This document shows positions 35,351-43,871 of a stretch of 64,000 nt of DNA, piece after piece. This DNA is from Mesorhizobium sp. Root552 (GTDB lineage: Bacteria; Pseudomonadota; Alphaproteobacteria; Rhizobiales; Rhizobiaceae): assembly GCF_001427285.1 (NCBI RefSeq), contig NZ_LMFV01000062.1, positions 2,656 to 66,655 of the forward strand, in the 5' to 3' direction. The notes under the pieces are model-generated. The model was not told the origin of the DNA, did no database searches, and was given only the letters and a program-made list of their open reading frames with translations. The stretch's first letter is position 1. Each line of letters starts with the position of its first letter. A program made the position numbers and the translations under genes.

Positions 35351-35962
35351 CTATTGTGCCCATGACGGGCGCGCCGAGGGCGCCGTGCTCTGCTGCCTGG
35401 CCTCGGCATAGGCATTGCCCTGCGGCGAGCCAGCCTGTGCCGCGCTGGTCTGCGGCGCAGCCCGGACCATGCCCATGATTGCGGCATAGTCCTTGTGGTC
35501 GGGCGTCACGGCAGCACGGACTTCGTTTTTGTCGTCACCATTGGCATCCGTGCCAATGTCGATGCGAGCGACGAACTCCAGGCCATCGAGATCGGCAAAG
35601 CCCGAGATGCGGCGCGCGACCTGTGCCGCCTCGCTCATGTCCTTGTCGGAAAGGCCGCGGGCGGAGTTGAGCATGCCCCGGACAAAAGCCCGACCCATAT
35701 TGGCCCAATCGGGACCCTTGGGGCTGTAAAGGCCGATCAGCGTGAAGATCTTGCGGCGGGCATACGGACCTTCCAAGACGGTGAATTCGCCATTGAGATA
35801 GACAGAACCGGTCGAGCCGCGCGTGGCATAGCCGCCGGTCCAGCCCTGCGAGGGGTCATCGAAACCGCCCGGGCGGATGGTCAGACGCACCTTGGCCAGA
35901 GTGCCCTTCGGGATCAGGTTGGTGTTGGTCTGTGCGTCGTTGAAATCGTTCCATGCCGACAT
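35351..35962 (-). CDS. Unknown replication-block protein, perhaps single-strand DNA binding
   Basis: A 203-residue protein. The first 150 residues are beta-rich (GTLAKVRLTIRPGGFDDPSQ; GSVYLNGEFTVLEGPYARRK), and the last 45 are disordered with glutamine, alanine and serine (NAYAEARQQSTAPS). This layout, OB-like domain plus disordered tail, is that of phage single-strand DNA-binding proteins. It lies beside a Sak4-like ATPase, which normally pairs with one. No motif proves it. Confidence 0.65.
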   Translation of the reverse strand: MSAWNDFNDAQTNTNLIPKGTLAKVRLTIRPGGFDDPSQGWTGGYATRGSTGSVYLNGEFTVLEGPYARRKIFTLIGLYSPKGPDWANMGRAFVRGMLNSARGLSDKDMSEAAQVARRISGFADLDGLEFVARIDIGTDANGDDKNEVRAAVTPDHKDYAAIMGMVRAAPQTSAAQAGSPQGNAYAEARQQSTAPSARPSWAQ

Positions 35963-35965
35963 GGG

Positions 35966-36835
35966 TCAGGCTCCTTGTTCTTGAGCTGCGGAGGAGGATT
36001 GGGTGGAGGCGGCTGTCGCCGGCGCGGCGAAAGCCTGGCGCGCGGCGTTGCGGATCTTGTCCATCAGCCGGCCGAGATCCGGCTGTTCGATCATGTCGAG
36101 CCGGCCGGAGCGGTCCTTGGCGGGAAAGCCGAAGGGGTTGAGCGTCTGGCAGACGAAAGCGCGGTAGGGCTCACCCTCATCGTCCTTCAGCTCGACCATG
36201 CTGATGACTTCATCGACGATGCCGGGCAGTTCGAGGCCGGTCTTGGCGCCCTCGATCTGCGGCACGAAGATCTTGCGATTGAAGTCGTCGAGCTTCTCGT
36301 CGAGGATGCCGACGAACCAGATGTTCTTCGAACGCGTGTGCTGCAGGTGGGTCAGCCAGGCGATCATCTCGCGGCCATGCAGACCGTAGGCGCCGCGAAT
36401 GTCGGGCTTGCCGGTCTTGTCGGAGAACGCTTCCGGCTGGCCCTTGGCCCACTGGAAGCACAGGCGCCCTGCGACCGTGATCGAGTCGATGAACACCGTC
36501 TGATAGCGATCGAGCTGACCCGGATCGCCGAGCTGCTCGACGACGGCGTCGTAGTGCGCCTGGCTGTAGGGCTGGTCGTCGCGCAACGCCGGGTTGGGGC
36601 CGCCGATGAAGACGGCGAAGTCGCGGCACTGGTCCCAGGTCTTGGGCCGGATGGTGTCGCCGGCCCAACCCTCGATGGCGAGATCGCCAGCTTCCAGGTC
36701 CATGAACAGCGTGGTGGCCGGGTTGAGCGTCCACAACAGCGAGGTCTTGCCGATGCCGGACTTGCCGAAGATGCAGCCCTTGATGCTGCGCGGCGCTGCC
36801 ATCCGCTCGTCGATGGTGATGACGGGGAGGGCCAT
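35966..36835 (-). CDS. AAA_24 ATPase, Sak4-like recombination protein
   Basis: A 289-residue RecA-fold ATPase. Walker A is FGKSGIGKTSLL (about residues 23-34); TVFIDSITVAGRL is the Walker B strand; NIWFVGILDEK lies further on. Proteins of this form (AAA_24, Sak4) assist single-strand annealing and recombination in phages. The alanine- and serine-rich tail is disordered. It is one base from the gene upstream and three from the next. Confidence 0.85.
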   Translation of the reverse strand: MALPVITIDERMAAPRSIKGCIFGKSGIGKTSLLWTLNPATTLFMDLEAGDLAIEGWAGDTIRPKTWDQCRDFAVFIGGPNPALRDDQPYSQAHYDAVVEQLGDPGQLDRYQTVFIDSITVAGRLCFQWAKGQPEAFSDKTGKPDIRGAYGLHGREMIAWLTHLQHTRSKNIWFVGILDEKLDDFNRKIFVPQIEGAKTGLELPGIVDEVISMVELKDDEGEPYRAFVCQTLNPFGFPAKDRSGRLDMIEQPDLGRLMDKIRNAARQAFAAPATAASTQSSSAAQEQGA

Positions 36836-37140
36836 TATTTGCCCTCCTTCGTGGCTATCACCACGTCGATGGCAATGTCGGTGCCTAGGGCGCCGGCCTT
36901 GCGTGCTTCGTCATGGATGATGCGCACCGCCTCGATCTCGCGATAAAGGGCGGATGACCGTTCAATGAGGCCCAGCAGGGCGAAGGCGAGATCGTCGACG
37001 GTGCTGGTCTCGATCGGCTTCAGCGTCTCGTCGCGACCAGCGAGCGCCGGGACACGGACGACGGCAGGGAGCTTGTCGAGACCGTAGTGGTGCTCGCGCA
37101 AGGCGGCGATCTTGGTGATGCGGTTGGAAATCGTCATCAC
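36835..37140 (-). CDS. Unknown 101-residue protein
   Basis: A mainly helical protein (MTISNRITKIAALREHHYGL, then LAFALLGLIERSSALYREIE). It lies between the AlpA-like regulator and the ATPase and touches both, so it is an early gene. Two ATGs are in tandem at 37140 and 37137. No family recognised. Confidence 0.68.
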   Translation of the reverse strand: MMTISNRITKIAALREHHYGLDKLPAVVRVPALAGRDETLKPIETSTVDDLAFALLGLIERSSALYREIEAVRIIHDEARKAGALGTDIAIDVVIATKEGK

Positions 37141-37146
37141 CGCCCC

Positions 37147-37356
37147 CTACGCCGAAGCCTGATGGCGGCGGCCGGGCGTGCTCTGGCGGATCTGTTCCGC
37201 CTCAAACGCCTCTACATCTTCAAGGCGATAGACGACGCGACCACCGAGCTTGACGAATTGCGGGCCTTCACCCGTCCAGCGCCAGCGTTCCAATGTGCGA
37301 TGTGAAATGTTCCAGCGAGCAGCGAGCTCGATCTGGGAGAGGTGCCTGGTAGACAT
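37147..37356 (-). CDS. AlpA/excisionase-like helix-turn-helix regulator (right element)
   Basis: A 69-residue AlpA/Xis-type protein: LSQIELAARWNISHRTLERW is the helix-turn-helix and FVKLGGRVVYRLEDVEAFE the wing. It is the first gene of the long minus-strand operon that continues through replication, packaging and lysis, so it may be the switch for the lytic or transfer programme. It is homologous to the regulator at 3798-4013. Confidence 0.87.
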   Translation of the reverse strand: MSTRHLSQIELAARWNISHRTLERWRWTGEGPQFVKLGGRVVYRLEDVEAFEAEQIRQSTPGRRHQASA

Positions 37357-37406
37357 CCGTTTCTCCTTGGGTTTCGTTCGAAGACCCGAGGAGATTGGTG
37401 GACGGG

Positions 37407-37452
37407 CAGAGAGAAAACCGACCCGGTCAGAGAGAGAAAAACAGAGAGAAAT
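37407..37452. repeat. Three CAGAGAGAAA-type direct repeats upstream of the early operon
   Basis: CAGAGAGAAAA at 37407, CAGAGAGAGAAAA at 37428 and CAGAGAGAAAT at 37442, in the same direction, lie in the 99 bases between the AlpA-like gene and the stop of the unknown protein upstream. They may be operator sites or a promoter element of the early operon. Confidence 0.55.
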
Positions 37453-37455
37453 TCG

Positions 37456-38400
37456 TCAGAGGTCGAAACCCCAGAGCCCGCCCTCGGATTTCAGATAGGG
37501 CGCGAGCTCCGCCCATTTTTGAGCGCCAAATGCCTGGCGCAGCGTCTTCACGCTGGGCGCTGCATCATTGAGCAATTCACTAGCCCTGTATCGTCTTCGG
37601 CTCTTGAAGCCGGCGACAAGCTTACGAATTATCGTGATGTGGGTGTCTGACCTGAATTCAATCGTGACGGTTCCGTTGATGGTCAGTTTCCGTCCGTCCG
37701 GTGTCAGATGAAGCCTCTCCTGCACGTCAATAGGAGATGTGCCGTCCAGACGTGCCGTGAGAATATCGGGCCTGATGGCGAGGCCCGCGCCAAAATCGAT
37801 CACGTCCCTGACGGAGACAACAAGGTGACCGGGGATTGGCTGGTCCGACAGACGGGCGGAAGGTGTGCTGGTCAGGATGACCCGAATCTGCATGATAGGC
37901 CGTCGCGCGGCAGCGTCGGCAATCTGCCGCCAAACGGCTGGGTCGTATAGGCGGCGGGCGAACCAGATCGATGTGCGTGTCTTGCGGCGGCCGATGCGGG
38001 CATCGCCCACTTCCCACAGCATGTTTGGGATCAGCGCCGTCGCACCGCTACGGGATGCGAGATCGAACTGGACCATCATCTGAGCCAGAAATACCGAATA
38101 GTTGACGCCGAAAACGGCCAAGCGCTCATTGGGAACGGTAATCCAGCCCTCAGCCGGGCTGAAATATCCATAGCCTTCGTGCTCGGCGGACCAAGTCAGC
38201 GAAACCGGCTCGTCGTCATGATCAGCCAGCGAAACGGCCACCGGAAGGTGGCCGCACGGTTTGAGAAGATTGGCGGCAAGCAGCGCCGCCTCCTGTTTCG
38301 GATGGTAGTCCGAAAGCAACGTCCCGGAGATCCTTGCGCTCGGGCTTTCCAGGACCGACAGGATCAACTCGACGGCCTGGCGATCAATCGGTGTCGCCAC
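37456..38400 (-). CDS. Unknown 314-residue protein, fourth gene of the XRE-ImmA operon
   Basis: No family recognised. The protein has no signal peptide or membrane segment. It has a mixed alpha/beta middle (PIMQIRVILTSTPSARLSDQ; GHLVVSVRDVIDF) and a C-terminal region with RRRYRASELLNDAAPSVKTL and WAELAPYLKSEGGLWGF that looks like a small DNA-binding domain. It overlaps the upstream gene by 17 bases. It could be a regulator or a defence component. Confidence 0.72.
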   Translation of the reverse strand: MATPIDRQAVELILSVLESPSARISGTLLSDYHPKQEAALLAANLLKPCGHLPVAVSLADHDDEPVSLTWSAEHEGYGYFSPAEGWITVPNERLAVFGVNYSVFLAQMMVQFDLASRSGATALIPNMLWEVGDARIGRRKTRTSIWFARRLYDPAVWRQIADAAARRPIMQIRVILTSTPSARLSDQPIPGHLVVSVRDVIDFGAGLAIRPDILTARLDGTSPIDVQERLHLTPDGRKLTINGTVTIEFRSDTHITIIRKLVAGFKSRRRYRASELLNDAAPSVKTLRQAFGAQKWAELAPYLKSEGGLWGFDL

Positions 38401-39568
38401 TTTCCACCTCGGAGAGAATGCCCCAGCGCCGCAGATATTTTTCGCCGATCAGTTGCTCTGCCTCGGTCTGCTCTCTCAGATTGCAGCCCGACATTGTAAT
38501 CGTCAGGGGGATTGTCTTTCCACGCCTTGCTTCGCCCTTGGGGCGTAGTTTGATGGTGAGCTTCGCCTGCGTCGCCCGCCATCCGCCAACAAGAGGGTCA
38601 TGAGGACCGAACCGTTCGGTCGCCATGCTCCAGATGGTGCGATCAGCGTTCCGCAGGCATTCGAGCGTCAAGCGCTCCCCATTGTTCTCGAACGGAACCA
38701 GGCGGAGCAGCTTCACATCCACGGACTCGATCCCGTCTTCAGGATCGGTTGCGAATTCGTGGGGTGTGAGCAAGACGTCGAGATCATATTTGCGAAGTGG
38801 AACCTTCTGGCCTCGAAACTCAATGCCGAGCAGGTCGCGGGTCAGGAAGTGGGCCAGTTCAGCGCGACTCTCGCCGACGTTTGCCACAACCTCGATCACG
38901 CCGGTTGCGGGTTCATAGGTCAGTGCCGCCTCAAAGACCGGGCGATACGGGCGGCGCTCCAGCACGCCGGCATTGTTGAAGGCGAACCGGTCGTCAGGCA
39001 GGCCCTCGCGGTAGATCGCGATCTGAATGATCTCGAAATCGGTGCCATCAGAGATCGAACGCGTCCGTTCAAAAATATCGACATGCACATTGTTCGATGC
39101 AAAGCGTATCCGCAGTGCCGCCGTGAAAGCCTCGAGCGATGCCGCATCTTGGCGTAGGTCACGTCCTGGCATGCTGACGAAGCCATCCCAATATCGTCCG
39201 CGGCGCTTCTCATCGGTGTAGCGCGCCTCTTCTGCCCGACGAAATTCCGTCGGCTTTTTCAGAAAAATCCACAAGGCGCGTGCGTGGCCGTTGCCGAGAT
39301 CATCAAGTACGGCGCGATCGTCGATCACGCCGTAGAGGGCAACCTGCCCAACCTCATCGGCCATTGCGTTGACACGCTCAGCATCGATTCTCACGCGGGA
39401 ACGGGCTTCGTCCGACATTTCGTCGACAGCTTGAAGAAGGGGTCGCACGACATCGGCGTCCGGCGCGCTCCAGTTGACGGCGATCGGCAGATCGACTCCG
39501 GTGTGCTCGAAATAGGTGCGCAGGGACGAGACGGGGGTCTTGCGAATGAACGCAGCAATCGAAGGCAT
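38384..39568 (-). CDS. Unknown 394-residue protein, third gene of the XRE-ImmA operon
   Basis: No domain recognised. It begins MPSIAAFIRKTPVSSLRTYF and is soluble, with a charged alpha/beta middle (HVDIFERTRSISDGTDFEII; VQVALYGVIDD). The stretch GVIDDRAVLDDLGNGHARAL near residue 80 recurs in nothing else here. It lies 115 bases after the ImmA gene and overlaps the next one. A substrate or partner of the protease and repressor pair is one possibility; a separate defence effector is another. Confidence 0.72.
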   Translation of the reverse strand: MPSIAAFIRKTPVSSLRTYFEHTGVDLPIAVNWSAPDADVVRPLLQAVDEMSDEARSRVRIDAERVNAMADEVGQVALYGVIDDRAVLDDLGNGHARALWIFLKKPTEFRRAEEARYTDEKRRGRYWDGFVSMPGRDLRQDAASLEAFTAALRIRFASNNVHVDIFERTRSISDGTDFEIIQIAIYREGLPDDRFAFNNAGVLERRPYRPVFEAALTYEPATGVIEVVANVGESRAELAHFLTRDLLGIEFRGQKVPLRKYDLDVLLTPHEFATDPEDGIESVDVKLLRLVPFENNGERLTLECLRNADRTIWSMATERFGPHDPLVGGWRATQAKLTIKLRPKGEARRGKTIPLTITMSGCNLREQTEAEQLIGEKYLRRWGILSEVESGDTD

Positions 39569-39683
39569 ATCTGCTCCTTTTCAGCGTTTGGCGCATCGCA
39601 CGCCAATCTGCTAAAGAGCGTAGTGTGCAGGCCATCGGAGTCAATCGCAAAAATACGCCATTCAGCGGATTAACGGGGAAAAC

Positions 39684-40406
39684 TCAGAGCGACAGTGTGG
39701 ATTGCTGCGAAATGCCCACCAGCAGATTCAATGCCTGAAGGCGAACCCGCGCGGCTTCTTCCGACACCTGGAACTCATCCTTGAGCGAATGAACGAGGAT
39801 CTGACCGTGATCCGACTTGAGCTCGACTGCGCCAAGGATGCCCTGCGGCGTGCAATATTCGTCGACCAGCTTTCGGACAGCTGAAACAGGCATCAGGATG
39901 GCGCCGCTGACATAACCTGCCTGCCATTCCATCCAGTCGTTCTGGCGCGCATTCAGGATGGTGTCGCGCTTGCAGATCGCCTTGTTGTCATTTTCTTCCT
40001 CGACTGCGAACAGATCGCCGGTGGACAGCTTCTCTGCCCACAGATGCCGGTGGAAACGGACATGGCCGAACTCATGCGCAAGCGTGGTGCGAAGCCGGTT
40101 CTCGCGGCGGGGATCATTTGCCAGCCGGTCGGAGATCATCACGTCCGGCTCCCGTTCAGCGTAGAAAGCCGTTACGCCCTCGACATCATCGCCATAATTG
40201 GAAAGGTCGACGCACGAATCGAGGTCGGCTCCCTCCATCTCGATCAGCACAGACAGCTCATCGGTGGTGATGGGAAAGCGGATCGCACCGTGGCGGATGG
40301 TCAAGAAGCCCGTGACGATCTGCTCGCATTCACGGTCCAGCTCCTCAGCGAGATAATAAGGGCGTTGCGCAAAGCGACCAGACGCATCACGAACCATCTT
40401 GACCAT
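39684..40406 (-). CDS. ImmA/IrrE metallo-endopeptidase
   Basis: A 240-residue protein with the zinc-binding HEFGHVRFH at residues about 111-119, the mark of ImmA/IrrE (DUF955) proteases. In ICEBs1 of Bacillus and in several prophages this enzyme cuts its partner XRE repressor to release the element. The partner gene lies seven bases upstream. The C-terminal region (about 150-240) contains a second metal-ligand candidate area and a helical tail. Confidence 0.9.
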   Translation of the reverse strand: MVKMVRDASGRFAQRPYYLAEELDRECEQIVTGFLTIRHGAIRFPITTDELSVLIEMEGADLDSCVDLSNYGDDVEGVTAFYAEREPDVMISDRLANDPRRENRLRTTLAHEFGHVRFHRHLWAEKLSTGDLFAVEEENDNKAICKRDTILNARQNDWMEWQAGYVSGAILMPVSAVRKLVDEYCTPQGILGAVELKSDHGQILVHSLKDEFQVSEEAARVRLQALNLLVGISQQSTLSL

Positions 40407-40413
40407 GCCCGGA

Positions 40414-40743
40414 TTACCTCTTTGCTACCGTCTTTCGGAAATTCATGAAGGCCACGCCAGCTTCGACGGGATCAGCAACGTCGCGGCGAACATCGTCCGG
40501 TATCTTTCCGGCAAGAACGAATAGCGTATTTTCGTCCATGTCGAGGACAACGGCAAATTGCCGAATCAGATGATCCGAGGTGGGGCTTCGCCGGTCGTGC
40601 TCGATGTCGTTGAGATATTGCGGTGAGATGGCCCTGCCATCTTCTTCCTTCAGAATACGGCCAGCCAGATCCTTCTGGCTTAGCGCCTTCTCTTTTCTGG
40701 CTTTGGCGATCGACTGTCCGAACGTCGCAATAGCCGATGTCAT
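40414..40743 (-). CDS. XRE-family repressor
   Basis: A 109-residue helix-turn-helix protein. The DNA-binding core is IAKARKEKALSQKDLAGRIL then ISPQYLNDIEHDRRSPTSDH. The C-terminal half (LDMDENTLFVLAGKIPDDV) is a family feature of transcription factors paired with ImmA-type proteases. It should keep the right element quiescent. A perfect dyad, CGCATTTATGCG, lies 39 bases upstream of its ATG. The ATG at 40743 was chosen over a long upstream frame that reads as non-protein. Confidence 0.88.
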   Translation of the reverse strand: MTSAIATFGQSIAKARKEKALSQKDLAGRILKEEDGRAISPQYLNDIEHDRRSPTSDHLIRQFAVVLDMDENTLFVLAGKIPDDVRRDVADPVEAGVAFMNFRKTVAKR

Positions 40744-41051
40744 CTTGATCGCATGGCGGTCACCATTCCCTCTCGTTATCACGCATTTATGCGGATTGAC
40801 GTAGAGCGGAACGCGATGGCCGTCAATCACACGTTTTGTGTCGCGGCCAGTCCGGCAACACCAGAGAGCTGATTCGCATTCTGGCACTGCCACCCGCCCA
40901 GCATTGATGCCGACGGCCGTGTTTTCCGACGGTGTTGTGAAGCGCAGTCGTACGAATGATTTCGCGCTCATTAGACAAGTATCTGAATTCGCTTGTGCTT
41001 TCCAATTTCGCACCTACCGTTTGCTGATCAGGATTGATTGCGAACGGTCTC
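40744..41051. promoter_or_regulatory. Divergent control region between repressor and recombinase cassette
   Basis: About 300 bases with no gene on either strand. It contains CGCATTTATGCG at 40782-40793, a dyad suited to the XRE repressor, and the promoters for the minus-strand repressor operon and plus-strand recombinase cassette must lie here. No consensus -35/-10 pair stands out by eye. The integration site of the element may also be in or near this stretch. Confidence 0.5.
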
Positions 41052-41276
41052 ATGCACGACATTTCCTCCACCCCGAACCCCTTGTCACCTGACCGCATGA
41101 CGGCCGATGAGCGGCTTGCCGAAGTCGGCCGGATTCTCGCCGCCGGGCTGAGGCGCATCCTGCCCGAACAATCCAGTCATTTATCTGCCGCCGGCAGAGA
41201 CAGTTCATTCGACATTCTCGCCCTCAAACGCTGTGTTGGTCGTCGCAAACCGAGCAACCGAGTTGGAGTGCAATGA
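41052..41276 (+). CDS. Small first gene of the right recombinase cassette
   Basis: A 74-residue protein homologous to the one at 5816-6049: MHDISSTPNPLSPDRMTADE with ERLAEVGRILAAGLRR following. An ATG at 41034 and another at 41097 are alternatives; homology of the residues before 41097 favours an upstream start. The TGA overlaps the DUF2924 ATG. Function unknown. Confidence 0.65.
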   Translation: MHDISSTPNPLSPDRMTADERLAEVGRILAAGLRRILPEQSSHLSAAGRDSSFDILALKRCVGRRKPSNRVGVQ

Positions 41277-41785
41277 TGTTGAAAGCGACGAAACGGGCGG
41301 GGCCCGGACCGAAACGACAGCGCGAGGGTGCCGCCGCTGATGCATCGGTGTTGGCCAGGCTGGCAGCGCTGAAGCGCATGTCGGTCAGGGAACTGAAGGC
41401 CGAGTGGGAGGCGCTGTTCGCCGCACCGGCGCCAAACAACAGCCGTGGCTATCTCGAGTTGCGACTGGCCTGGCGCGTCCAGGAACTGGCGCTTGGCGGA
41501 CTTTCGCGCGAGACGCGCAAGATGCTGGATCTGTTGGCCGACGAGATCGACGGCGTATCCGATCGTAAAGCAATCATCGCCGATCCGCGCAATCCGGTCA
41601 TCGGCACGCGGCTGGTTCGGGAGTGGGATGGTGTCGAGCACACGGTCACTGTGCTGCGCGATGGCTTCGAGTGGCAAGGGAGACGGTTCAAATCGCTATC
41701 TGCTGCTGCGCGCGCGATCACCGGCAGCAACTGGAATGGCTATCGGTTCTTTGGTCTTGGCAATGCGCGCAGGAGTGAACGATGA
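41273..41785 (+). CDS. DUF2924 protein, recombinase partner (right cassette)
   Basis: A 170-residue DUF2924 protein with a basic N-terminal extension (KATKRAGPGPKRQREG) not present in the left copy. The shared core includes LKAEWEALFAAPAPNNSRGY, RLAWRVQELALGGLS and GTRLVREWDGVEHTVTVL, ending SLSAAARAITGSNWNGYRFF. Coupled to both neighbours by ATGA overlaps. Likely assists or controls the serine recombinase; the family's biochemistry is unknown to me. Confidence 0.88.
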   Translation: MMLKATKRAGPGPKRQREGAAADASVLARLAALKRMSVRELKAEWEALFAAPAPNNSRGYLELRLAWRVQELALGGLSRETRKMLDLLADEIDGVSDRKAIIADPRNPVIGTRLVREWDGVEHTVTVLRDGFEWQGRRFKSLSAAARAITGSNWNGYRFFGLGNARRSER

Positions 41786-43101
41786 ATATTCAACAGCCCC
41801 AGCGCCGCTTGCGCTGCGCGATCTACACGCGCAAATCTTCCGAGGAAGGCCTCGAGATGGAGTTCAACTCGCTCGATGCCCAGCGTGAGTCCTGTGAGGC
41901 CTATATCGCCAGCCAGCGCTCGGAAGGGTTCGCTGCCATTCGTGAACGCTATGACGATGGCGGCCACTCCGGCGGCACGCTGGAGCGACCCGCATTGCAG
42001 CGACTGCTGGCCGATGTCGAGGCAGGACTGATCGACGTCATCGTTGTTTACAAGATTGACCGGCTGTCGCGATCGCTGATGGATTTTTCCAAGCTGGTCG
42101 AGATTTTTGAACGCAATCAGGTGACGTTCGTATCGGTCACCCAGTCCTTCAACACCACGACGTCGATGGGACGTCTGACGCTCAACATCCTGCTGTCCTT
42201 CGCGCAATTCGAGCGCGAGGTGATTGGCGAACGCATTCGCGACAAATTCGCAGCTTCTCGCAAGAAGGGCATGTGGATGGGTGGCTATGTCCCGCTTGGC
42301 TATGATGTCCACGACCGGAAACTGGTGATCAATGAAGAGGAGGCCAAAACGGTCAGGATGATCTTCGAGCGCTTTGTGGCAATTGGATCGGCTACCACGC
42401 TGGCGAAGGCGCTGGCGGCCGAGGGCGTCGTCAACAAACGCGGCAGGCTGATCGACAAGGGCTTTCTCTACAAGCTGATCAACAATCGCATCTATATCGG
42501 CGAGGCCGTTCACAAGGGGACCAGTTATCCGGGCGAGCATGAGGCAATCATCGATCGCGAGTTATGGGAAGCGGTCCATTCGATCCTGAAGACCAGCCCT
42601 CGGCTGCGTGCTGCCGCGTCGAGAAACCAGACACCGGCGATGCTGAAGGGGCTGATTTTTACTGACACCGGCGCTGCAATGACGCCAACCGCGACGAAAA
42701 AGGGCAGCAAGCTCTATCGTTACTATACCTCGATGGACCTGATCCGGAACCGCCCCACCGATGCGGAAGGACCGCAACGGTTTCCTGCCGCGATGGTTGA
42801 GGATGCAGTTGTCGGCGAAATCCGTCGCATGATCGCCACACCTGAAATCCGAGCGCGAGCACTTGCCGCCCTGAAATCGGACATGCCGGACCTTGATGAC
42901 AAGGCAGTGATTGCTGCGCTTGATGATTTCGACACGCTCTGGGCTTCGCTGTTTCCGGCCGAGCAGATGCGGATTGTTCAGTTGCTCGTGGCGCGCGTTA
43001 CGGTTGGCGCATCAGGCCTTGCCGTCGATCTGCGTCATGACGGCATCAGCACGCTGGCGCGTCAGATATTGGAACCGCAGATGGAAAAGGACGCGGCATG
43101 A
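41782..43101 (+). CDS. Large serine recombinase / integrase (right cassette)
   Basis: A 439-residue serine recombinase, the probable integrase and excisionase of the right element. YTRKSSEEGLEMEF carries the nucleophilic serine; YKIDRLSRSLMDFSKLVEIF and TSMGRLTLNILLSFAQFERE match the left copy almost residue for residue. GFLYKLINNRIYIGEAVHKG marks the Recombinase domain. The C-terminal third is more divergent, as expected if the two enzymes recognise different attachment sites. The ATG overlaps the DUF2924 stop and the TGA overlaps the next ATG. Confidence 0.95.
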   Translation: MNIQQPQRRLRCAIYTRKSSEEGLEMEFNSLDAQRESCEAYIASQRSEGFAAIRERYDDGGHSGGTLERPALQRLLADVEAGLIDVIVVYKIDRLSRSLMDFSKLVEIFERNQVTFVSVTQSFNTTTSMGRLTLNILLSFAQFEREVIGERIRDKFAASRKKGMWMGGYVPLGYDVHDRKLVINEEEAKTVRMIFERFVAIGSATTLAKALAAEGVVNKRGRLIDKGFLYKLINNRIYIGEAVHKGTSYPGEHEAIIDRELWEAVHSILKTSPRLRAAASRNQTPAMLKGLIFTDTGAAMTPTATKKGSKLYRYYTSMDLIRNRPTDAEGPQRFPAAMVEDAVVGEIRRMIATPEIRARALAALKSDMPDLDDKAVIAALDDFDTLWASLFPAEQMRIVQLLVARVTVGASGLAVDLRHDGISTLARQILEPQMEKDAA

Positions 43102-43511
43102 AGGAAAACACCATCCGCGTAGTCATCCCACTCTCTGTTCGCCGGAAGAACGGTCGTCCGAAAATCCTGCCACCAGCAGATCATGCGTCGACCGAGGCGC
43201 GGGTGCAGGACGCGCATGTGCTGCGCGCTATAGCTCGCGCCTGGAACTGGCGGCGCAGGATCGAACGCGGCGAGGCCTCGACCATCGCCGACATTGCCGA
43301 CGCCGACAATGTCAGCGATCGCTTTGTCAGCCGGATGATGCGGCTGGCCTATCTTGCCCCGGACGTGCTGGAAAAGCTGCTCATCCACCGAACTCCGCCA
43401 GCGTTGTCGCTCAACAATCTGATGGTTGTCGCAGAGCGGCCGTGGTCAGAGCAGATGGAAGCGGTGTTCGGCACGTCATTAGGTTCTCTGCAGTTGAGCC
43501 GCCGCAGCTGA
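43098..43511 (+). CDS. Helix-turn-helix protein, last gene of right cassette
   Basis: A 137-residue protein with a KorB/ParB-like helix-turn-helix, STIADIADADNVSDRFVSRM then MRLAYLAPDVLEKLL, matching the protein at 8328-8750. The N-terminal IRVVIPLSVRRKNGRPKILP also corresponds to the basic start of the left copy. It overlaps the recombinase gene by four bases, so the four cassette genes are made together. It probably regulates the cassette or sets recombination direction. Confidence 0.78.
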   Translation: MKENTIRVVIPLSVRRKNGRPKILPPADHASTEARVQDAHVLRAIARAWNWRRRIERGEASTIADIADADNVSDRFVSRMMRLAYLAPDVLEKLLIHRTPPALSLNNLMVVAERPWSEQMEAVFGTSLGSLQLSRRS

Positions 43512-43723
43512 TCGCCGCTTGGCGAACTTGTTGGTTGGCCTCCTGGGACTATTCCGCACCCAAGTCGGACAGCCTGAGCATGTCAGCCTGCTTCCTACCC
43601 TTAATGCCTCTGCGATCAGCAGAGCAAGCTCCCTAGCGGCTGGATACCGGAGATACGCTGATCGCATCCCCATGCCTATCCATTATCCCATGGTCGGATC
43701 GGTGAAGCTGGCTTGCACTTCAC

Positions 43724-43837
43724 TCAATAGGTGATGCTAGTCAGAACCACGTAAAGGATCGTGGCGGCCAAGCCACCGACCATCAGTATCAGGAACCAGA
43801 GGGACGGTTCCGTTCTTATTCGATCAAGATATCGCAT
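43724..43837 (-). CDS. Very small membrane protein (37 residues)
   Basis: Starts ATG at 43837 with AAAGG nine bases upstream and ends at the TGA at 43724-43726. The peptide MRYLDRIRTEPSLWFLILMV then GGLAATILYVVLTSITY has a positive N-terminus and one membrane span from about residue 13 to 35. Unknown function. It lies 212 bases beyond the recombinase cassette, on the other strand, at the border of the element; that stretch (43512-43723) shows no gene. Confidence 0.5.
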   Translation of the reverse strand: MRYLDRIRTEPSLWFLILMVGGLAATILYVVLTSITY

Positions 43838-43871
43838 CGGATGCTGCCTTTTCGAGTAGAGCACATGCACC

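Noticed and set aside
33770..35365. 531-codon plus-strand frame opposite the DEAD-box helicase
   Set aside because: The minus-strand frame has all helicase motifs; the antisense one has none.
43512..43723. Possible attachment site beside the right cassette
   Set aside because: No convincing repeat shared with 8715-9960 or 17362-17470 could be found by eye; a computed search for shared words would be needed.
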